NCBI GenBank assembly: GCA_030672545.1
Contig: DAOVGF010000081.1
Location: 1 to 5,272, forward strand
Length of the DNA stretch: 5,272 bases
Origin: Candidatus Aerophobota bacterium
GTDB taxonomy: Bacteria; Aerophobota; Aerophobia; Aerophobales; Aerophobaceae
Reading direction: 5' to 3'
The notes under the pieces are model-generated. The model worked only from the letters and a program-made list of their open reading frames with translations, made no database searches and was not told the DNA's origin. A program made the position numbers and the translations under genes. Shown one piece after another: positions 1 to 3,452 of this stretch. How positions within the stretch are numbered: position 1 is the first letter of the stretch; the number at the start of each line of letters is the position of its first letter.

Positions 1-60
1 GGCAGAGCAGAGCACCAGTGGAATCATCAACCAGCCGCCCTTAAAAAGAATATCCAACAT
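1..60 (-). CDS. MotA/TolQ/ExbB-type proton channel, N-terminal fragment (cut by window edge)
   Basis: The complement of the first 60 bases is an open 20-codon stretch starting with ATG at 58-60 and reading MLDILFKGGWLMIPLVL and on to CSA, then leaving the window. The pattern of a short amphipathic start, a Gly-Gly-Trp-Leu-Met-Ile-Pro turn and the beginning of a hydrophobic membrane helix is the usual N-terminus of the MotA/TolQ/ExbB family. Those inner-membrane proteins conduct protons and power TonB-, Tol-Pal- or gliding-type machines with an ExbD/TolR partner. A Shine-Dalgarno-like AAGGGAG lies 7 bases before the ATG, and a promoter candidate lies further upstream, which supports this start. 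Only 20 residues are visible, so TolQ, ExbB and a generic family member cannot be told apart. An unrelated membrane protein remains possible. Confidence 0.62.
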   Translation of the reverse strand, partial: MLDILFKGGWLMIPLVLCSA

Positions 61-67
61 CTCTTCT

Positions 68-74
68 CTCCCTT
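68..74 (-). promoter_or_regulatory. Ribosome binding site of the tolQ/exbB-like gene
   Basis: On the minus strand AAGGGAG sits 7 bases before the ATG at 58-60. It helps decide that the short open stretch at the left edge is a real gene start and not chance. Confidence 0.5.
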
Positions 75-101
75 GACCACCACGAATAGGCAGTCAAACT
101 A

Positions 102-134
102 ATTTTATGCTAATCAATTAATTTTTTTTGTCAA
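102..134 (-). promoter_or_regulatory. Sigma70-like promoter candidate for the leftward tolQ/exbB-like gene
   Basis: The minus strand has a perfect -35 hexamer TTGACA at 129-134, followed by a run of seven A and an AT-rich spacer. The best -10 matches are CATAAA at 104-109 (spacer 19) or TAAAAT at 102-107 (spacer 21), both longer than the ideal 17. The element lies about 40 bases before the ATG at 58-60 and points toward it. The -35 and the A-tract are convincing; the -10 placement is uncertain. Confidence 0.42.
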
Positions 135-266
135 CCCCTGCCCTCGCTGGTATCTAAATCCATGGAATCGTTGGGTAGAGGTAAGCTTACTCAGCCCTGG
201 TAAGACCGGAGTCGGGGCTGTTTTAACTTAGTCAAAAGGGAAGTTCTTTTCTCCTTAAAGTTCCCC
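135..266. other. Intergenic core between divergent transcription units, no gene seen
   Basis: This stretch between the two divergent promoter candidates has no plausible open reading frame with a ribosome binding site on either strand. It holds an 8-base palindrome TCCATGGA at 159-166, a 10-base palindrome GTAAGCTTAC at 181-190, and a GC-rich hairpin with a T run at 192-224 (listed separately). There is also a weak imperfect stem between AAGGGAA at 236-242 and TTCCCCTT at 261-268, whose right arm runs into the -35 of the rightward promoter. I do not recognise a riboswitch or tRNA here. The palindromes could be protein-binding sites, but at these lengths chance is a fair explanation. Confidence 0.4.
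192..224 (+). terminator. Terminator-like GC hairpin followed by TTTT
   Basis: CAGCCC at 192-197 pairs perfectly with GGGCTG at 215-220 and is followed at once by TTTT. The 17-base loop can form a smaller inner hairpin, GAC-CGGA-GTC, at 204-213. The form resembles a weak intrinsic terminator or attenuator on the plus strand. No gene lies upstream on that strand within the window, because the left gene is divergent. It would therefore act on a leader or antisense transcript, or insulate the downstream cluster. The T run is short, so the call is tentative. Confidence 0.33.
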
Positions 267-295
267 TTGCACATTTTTTGAGCTGGTAGTATGAT
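267..295 (+). promoter_or_regulatory. Sigma70-like promoter candidate for the MNT-HEPN cluster
   Basis: TATGAT at 290-295 matches the -10 consensus at five of six positions and is preceded, after exactly 17 bases, by TTGCAC at 267-272, which keeps the TTG of the -35. Transcription would start near 302, leaving a very short leader of about 18 bases that holds just the ribosome binding site before the ATG at 320. The position and spacing are good; the -35 is weak. Confidence 0.45.
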
Positions 296-307
296 GGATA
301 TAGGAAA

Positions 308-313
308 AGGTGA
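308..313 (+). promoter_or_regulatory. Ribosome binding site of the MNT gene
   Basis: AGGTGA, complementary to the 3' end of 16S rRNA in its AGGTGA register, lies 6 bases before the ATG at 320. It fixes that ATG as the start of the nucleotidyltransferase gene. Confidence 0.6.
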
Positions 314-319
314 ACACTC

Positions 320-661
320 ATGAAAAAAGAGCCGGCATATTTGGATTATTACGAGAGAAAAGTGATAAAGTCGTTTGTAAAGGAGATAAGAGAGAAACTT
401 GGCGATGATATCCTTGATATTCGACTTTTTGGTTCAAAGGCAAGAGGAGATTTTCAAGAGGATTCAGACGTAGATATATTTGTTCTCATCAAGAAAAAAG
501 GGGAAGTAAGAGATGCAATAGGCGAGATAGCCGCGGACTATTTTTTTGAAACTAACGTCCCCCTGGCTCCCGTGGTTTACAGTTTATTTGAATATAGGAA
601 AAACGAGGAATTAGGGTCGCTTTTCTTTGAGAATGTAAAAAAAGAGGGAATTGCCTTATGA
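320..661 (+). CDS. MNT-type nucleotidyltransferase (minimal NTase, HEPN/MNT antitoxin type)
   Basis: This is a 113-residue minimal nucleotidyltransferase of the Pol-beta superfamily. The signature is complete: LFGSKARGDF at residues 36-45 followed by SDVDIFV at 49-55, giving the family pattern GS-X10-DXD with G38, S39, D50 and D52 as nucleotide- and metal-binding residues. In characterised HEPN/MNT modules such as Shewanella MntA, this domain is an antitoxin that transfers AMP from ATP onto the HEPN partner and so inactivates it; the same role is inferred here. The second half (residues 80-113) keeps the tail usual for this group, a hydrophobic strand around APVVYS and the ending FFENVKKEGIAL. 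I see no obvious third acidic residue on the strand at 83-88. The length is normal for a stand-alone MNT protein. The stop overlaps the next gene's start (ATGA at 658-661), a sign of translational coupling. The start is set by AGGTGA 6 bases upstream. Confidence 0.88.
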   Translation: MKKEPAYLDYYERKVIKSFVKEIREKLGDDILDIRLFGSKARGDFQEDSDVDIFVLIKKKGEVRDAIGEIAADYFFETNVPLAPVVYSLFEYRKNEELGSLFFENVKKEGIAL

Positions 662-1059
662 GCAGGATAACGTTAGCCAGATATAGAATGGACAAAGCCA
701 AAGAGAACTTAAAAGATGCAGAAGAAGTGCTGACTCGGGATCGTTTCAGTCTTTCTGTTAACCGGAGCTATTACACAATGTTTATGGCCGCAAGAGCCCT
801 CCTATCCTTGAAGGGATTGGATAGTAGTAAGCATTCTGGGGTAATTGCACTATTCAATCAGCACATCATCAAAGCAGGATTTTTTCCAAAAGAGCTCAGC
901 AGGTTATTACCAAAGGCTAAACTTATCAGGGAGAATGCTGATTACGGTGATTTTACAGAAATCACTGAGGAAGATGCTAAAAATCAACTTGAAAATGCCA
1001 AAAAGTTTCTTGAAGAGGCAGAAAGAACAATGCAAGAAATGGGGCAAGAACCTCAATGA
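658..1059 (+). CDS. HEPN domain protein (UPF0332-like), toxin-type partner of the MNT protein
   Basis: This 133-residue all-helical HEPN protein resembles the PF05168 group that pairs with minimal nucleotidyltransferases. Recognisable parts are the N-terminal helix with AKENLKDAEEVL (14-25), the central motif SVNRSYYTMFMAARALL (33-49), the conserved KHSGVIALF (58-66), and RENADYGDFTEITEEDA (91-107) leading into a Lys/Glu-rich coiled C-terminal helix. HEPN toxins are RNases using an RX4-6H motif in the central helix. Here R36 is present, but the position seven residues on, where relatives often carry His, is M43. Catalysis is therefore uncertain, and the protein may be an inactive or regulatory HEPN. 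Tyr38 and Tyr39 beside R36 are possible targets for AMP transfer by the MNT partner (inference). The start overlaps the MNT stop by 4 bases, with GAGGG 9 bases upstream inside the MNT gene. The length fits the family. Confidence 0.85.
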   Translation: MSRITLARYRMDKAKENLKDAEEVLTRDRFSLSVNRSYYTMFMAARALLSLKGLDSSKHSGVIALFNQHIIKAGFFPKELSRLLPKAKLIRENADYGDFTEITEEDAKNQLENAKKFLEEAERTMQEMGQEPQ

Positions 1060-1067
1060 AGATAGAG

Positions 1068-1075
1068 AAAGGAGG
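1068..1075 (+). promoter_or_regulatory. Ribosome binding site of the isomerase gene
   Basis: AAAGGAGG is a near-perfect Shine-Dalgarno sequence, 10 bases before the ATG at 1086, slightly farther than the optimum. It gives the isomerase its own translation start and supports that ATG. Confidence 0.6.
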
Positions 1076-1085
1076 ATAAAGGAAA

Positions 1086-2075
1086 ATGGATAAGGAAAGA
1101 AAGTTTTCGGCCATAGCAGTTGTTTTTGGCTCTTGTGGTGACAGATATGTTCTGGAGGGATATTCTCCCAAAGTAAGCTTTGCGGAGATGCTGGAGAGGG
1201 CCAAGAAGGTTCCCGACCTTACTGGGATCGAGCTGATAGGAGGATGGCATCTCCATCGGGATAATGCCCAGGAGATAGTCAAACAGGTAGCTGATGCTGG
1301 TCTCCAGGTTTCTATGATTCTTCCGGAACTCTGGTCTTCGGCTAAGTGGGGATTGGGAAGTTTTGCGGCCAATGATGAAAAAGTAAGAAGGGAAGCTGTT
1401 GATGAGGTAAAACAAGCTATGGATTTAGCGGCCCGGATAGAGTGCAATGCGGTCTGCCCCTGGCTTGGCCAGGACGGCTACGACTACTGTTTCCAAATCG
1501 ATTACCTGAAAGCCTGGGATAGACTAATAAAAGGACTGAGGGAATGCGCTGATTATCTACCCACGGTTAAGATTGCCGTGGAATATAAAATTAAAGAGCC
1601 CCGCACGCACTGTTTCGTGGGGACAGTGGGCAAAGCAATCCTGTTAGCCAAAGAGGTGAACCGGAAAAACATCGGGGTCACCCTGGATATAGGTCATGCC
1701 CTGGAGGCATACGAGAATATGGCTGAAAGTGTGGCTCTGTTACAACAATTCGGTCATTTGCTCTTCCATCTTCACCTAAATGATAACTACCGACTCTGGG
1801 ATGATGATATGATTGTGGGCTCCGTTCATACCATAGAGTTACTGGAACTCCTCTATTGGCTGGATAAAATCGGCTACGACGGCTGGTATTCTCTGGATAT
1901 GTTTCCTTATCGGGAGAATGGCCAAAAAGCAGCCACGGAAGCCATTGAATGGATCAAGGGACTGTTTAGAATTCTGGATAAAATAGGCCCAGAAAATATA
2001 GAAAAGGTAATCCAACAAGGAGATGCCACTGAGGCAATGAAACTTTTGCGCCAGGGTCTTCTTCCTCCAAAATAA
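1086..2075 (+). CDS. Xylose-isomerase-like TIM-barrel sugar isomerase/epimerase
   Basis: This is a 329-residue member of the xylose isomerase-like TIM-barrel (AP endonuclease family 2) superfamily, cytosolic and predicted to interconvert ketose/aldose sugars or epimers with a divalent metal. The barrel strands and metal ligands can be followed: GIELIGGWH (47-55), ILPELW (78-83), AVEYK with E166, TLDIGH with D201 and H204, FHLHLNDN with H228, and YSLDMF with D271. E166, D201, H228 and D271 are the expected Glu-Asp-His-Asp metal set. The spacing D201/H204/H228 matches that of known rhamnose isomerase and tagatose epimerase enzymes as I recall them. An acidic WDDD at 238-241 could provide a second metal site, as in the Pseudomonas-type rhamnose isomerase. 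The substrate cannot be read from the sequence; neighbours give no sugar transporter or kinase. It starts 26 bases after the HEPN gene with its own SD and no terminator between, so co-transcription is likely. The length is typical and the gene looks intact. Confidence 0.82.
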   Translation: MDKERKFSAIAVVFGSCGDRYVLEGYSPKVSFAEMLERAKKVPDLTGIELIGGWHLHRDNAQEIVKQVADAGLQVSMILPELWSSAKWGLGSFAANDEKVRREAVDEVKQAMDLAARIECNAVCPWLGQDGYDYCFQIDYLKAWDRLIKGLRECADYLPTVKIAVEYKIKEPRTHCFVGTVGKAILLAKEVNRKNIGVTLDIGHALEAYENMAESVALLQQFGHLLFHLHLNDNYRLWDDDMIVGSVHTIELLELLYWLDKIGYDGWYSLDMFPYRENGQKAATEAIEWIKGLFRILDKIGPENIEKVIQQGDATEAMKLLRQGLLPPK

Positions 2076-2083
2076 AAAAGGGT

Positions 2084-2120
2084 ATAAAGGGGACGGTTCT
2101 CTTTTTCGTCCCCTTTATTT
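2084..2120. terminator. Bidirectional intrinsic terminator between the isomerase gene and purD
   Basis: ATAAAGGGGACG at 2084-2095 is perfectly complementary to CGTCCCCTTTAT at 2107-2118, with an 11-base T-rich loop between. On the plus strand the GC core is followed by TTTATTT; on the minus strand it is followed by TTTATACCCTTTTTT. It can therefore end transcription from both converging genes. The right arm contains the purD stop codon at 2115-2117. The GGGGACGGT core also resembles a repeat seen again near 3440. Confidence 0.78.
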
Positions 2121-3383
2121 GAGGGCCTGGTAGCCAATATCACTGCGGTAGTGCATTCCTTCAAAGTGAACCTTGCTTACTCCTCGATAAGCCTGACGAA
2201 TGGATTCTTTGATAGTATCAGCTAAAGCGGTAATTCCCAGGACCCGGCCTCCACTGGTTATGAGATTCCCATTTTCTCGCTTCACTCCGGCCCAAAAGGG
2301 AAACACGTTCTTGATGTGGGATAGTTGAGATAATCCCTCAATGGTCTTCCCGGTTTCATATTTTCCCGGGTATCCGGCGGAAGACAAAACCACACAGGTA
2401 GCCGCCTGGCGGCGCCATTCAAGTTTTATTCTCTCCAAGCTTCCTTGGCTTACTGCCAGAAGAACTTTCAGTAAATCATTTTTGAGACGGGGAAGAGTAA
2501 CCTGAGTTTCCGGATCGCCAAAACGGGCGTTGAACTCAAGAACTTTGGGTTCTCCGGCTTCTATCATCAGTCCAAGATATAATACTCCCCGGTAAGGAGA
2601 ATCTTCTTCTTTTAGCCCCCCAAGGGTAGGTTGAATAATCCTGCCCATGATCTTCCGGAAAAGAGAAGGAGAAAGGGGAGCGGGCGAATAAGCACCCATC
2701 CCGCCCGTATTAGGACCATTATCGTAATCAAGAATTGGCTTGTGGTCCTGAGAAGAGACCAACGCTTTAACCGCCGTTCCATCCGTGAGCACAAAAAAAG
2801 ATATCTCTTTACCCCGAAGTCTCTCTTCCACTACAATCCTCTTTCCGGCATCACCGAAAGCCTTTTCCTCCAGAATCTCTTTCACTGCTTTGACGGCTTC
2901 CCTCTTGGTTTGGCAGACCAGAGCACCTTTGCCTCCAGCCAGACCATCTACCTTGATCACCTGAGGCTTAGACTGCTTCTCTATATATTCAATAGCTTTA
3001 ACTGAATCAGAAAATATAGCAAAATCAGCGGTAGGTATCTGGTACTTTTTCATAAATCTTTTGGCAAAGACTTTACTTCCCTCAATTCGGGCCGCCTTTT
3101 TAGAAGGACCAAAAATCTTGAGTTCTCTCTTCCGAAAATAATCAACCATTCCAGCTACCAACGGAGCTTCCGGACCAACCAGGGTATAGTCAATTTTTTC
3201 CTTCTTTATTAATTGTACCAGTTCCGAAAAACTCTTCTCATACTCCAGATCCACACATTGGGCGATTTCTTCAATCCCTCCGTTCCCAGGTACACAATAT
3301 ATCTTCTCCACCATAGGACTTTGAGATAATTTCCAGCAAAGAGCATGTTCTCTTCCACCGCTTCCTACCACTAAAACTCTCAT
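2115..3383 (-). CDS. purD: Phosphoribosylamine--glycine ligase (GAR synthetase)
   Basis: PurD joins glycine to 5-phosphoribosylamine with ATP, giving glycinamide ribonucleotide in the second step of cytosolic de novo purine synthesis. The 422-residue protein has the full ATP-grasp architecture at the usual length. The N-domain has GSGGREHA (7-14) and VGPEAPL (69-75). The ATP-grasp region has KVDGLAGGKGA (144-154), EERLRGKEISF (187-197), QDHK (212-215) and NTGGMGAYSPAP (225-236). The metal-binding EFNARFGDPETQ (283-294) holds E283 and N285, and the C-domain carries SGGRVLGITA (377-386) and HYRSDIG (411-417). One small oddity is FWAGV at 363-367, where relatives usually have HAGT. The start is firmly set by AAGGAGG 5 bases before the ATG. 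It follows the lptD-like gene by 69 bases and may share its transcript, or use a weak promoter in the gap. Its stop lies in the convergent terminator. No other purine genes are in view. Confidence 0.97.
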   Translation of the reverse strand: MRVLVVGSGGREHALCWKLSQSPMVEKIYCVPGNGGIEEIAQCVDLEYEKSFSELVQLIKKEKIDYTLVGPEAPLVAGMVDYFRKRELKIFGPSKKAARIEGSKVFAKRFMKKYQIPTADFAIFSDSVKAIEYIEKQSKPQVIKVDGLAGGKGALVCQTKREAVKAVKEILEEKAFGDAGKRIVVEERLRGKEISFFVLTDGTAVKALVSSQDHKPILDYDNGPNTGGMGAYSPAPLSPSLFRKIMGRIIQPTLGGLKEEDSPYRGVLYLGLMIEAGEPKVLEFNARFGDPETQVTLPRLKNDLLKVLLAVSQGSLERIKLEWRRQAATCVVLSSAGYPGKYETGKTIEGLSQLSHIKNVFPFWAGVKRENGNLITSGGRVLGITALADTIKESIRQAYRGVSKVHFEGMHYRSDIGYQALK

Positions 3384-3388
3384 TATTT

Positions 3389-3395
3389 CCTCCTT
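3389..3395 (-). promoter_or_regulatory. Ribosome binding site of purD, partly in a weak hairpin
   Basis: AAGGAGG on the minus strand lies 5 bases before the purD ATG (3381-3383). The first two A of this site also belong to the arm 3394-3399, which can pair with 3412-3417 (TTGATA with TATCAA, 6 bp, 12-base loop). The pairing is AT-rich and probably too weak to hide the site, so it is noted without claiming regulation. Confidence 0.6.
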
Positions 3396-3400
3396 GATAA

Positions 3401-3430
3401 GTTATGAGTAATATCAAAACTTTTTGTAAA
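3401..3430 (-). promoter_or_regulatory. Weak promoter candidate upstream of purD
   Basis: On the minus strand TTTACA at 3425-3430 (five of six -35 positions) is followed after 18 bases by CATAAC at 3401-3406 (four of six -10 positions). If used, it would allow purD to be made independently of lptD, but the transcript would start only just upstream of the SD. It could equally be chance in AT-rich DNA. Confidence 0.22.
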
Positions 3431-3434
3431 AATT

Positions 3435-3452
3435 AGTGACTGTCCCCATTTT
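3435..3452 (-). repeat. GGGGACAGTCACT element just after the lptD-like stop codon
   Basis: Directly after the lptD-like stop codon the minus strand reads AAAATGGGGACAGTCACT. Its GGGGAC(A/G)GT core is shared with the arm of the convergent terminator at 2089-2097 on the plus strand. Both copies sit at gene 3' ends. Short GGGGACxGT elements of this sort are, as I recall, scattered in many bacterial genomes, sometimes near REP-associated tyrosine transposases. Here only one arm is present and no inverted partner follows, so it looks like a half or decayed element. A 9-base match is weak evidence alone. Confidence 0.3.

Noticed and set aside
148..160. Minus strand GGATTTAGATACC resembling the 16S rRNA ATTAGATACCC segment
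   Set aside because: The match is short and interrupted by an extra T, and no other rRNA sequence surrounds it.
171..224. Possible tRNA or tRNA remnant (GGTAGAGG followed by hairpins)
   Set aside because: There is no T-loop GTTCRA sequence, no acceptor stem pairing and no anticodon stem of the right geometry.
291..323. Ten-codon upstream frame ATGATGGAT to TGA overlapping the MNT start codon
   Set aside because: The overlap with the MNT ATG resembles coupling, but the frame begins inside the likely -10 box and has no SD, so it would not be on the transcript.
845..1093. Plus-strand open frame of 82 codons inside the HEPN gene
   Set aside because: It is a shifted frame of the HEPN gene and its start, with no SD and a low-complexity Lys/Ser-rich product.
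977..1447. Minus-strand open frames of 156 and 120 codons across the HEPN end and isomerase start
   Set aside because: They lie opposite well-supported plus-strand genes, have no ribosome binding site or recognisable domain, and their composition (Ser/Leu rich) is that of a complement of real coding sequence.
1907..2164. Minus-strand 85-codon frame over the isomerase end and the purD 3' end
   Set aside because: It crosses the convergent terminator and is antisense to the isomerase gene; no motif or SD supports it.
2631..3005. Plus-strand 124-codon frame within purD
   Set aside because: It is antisense to a complete purD with all motifs intact, and its product is Arg-rich with no domain.
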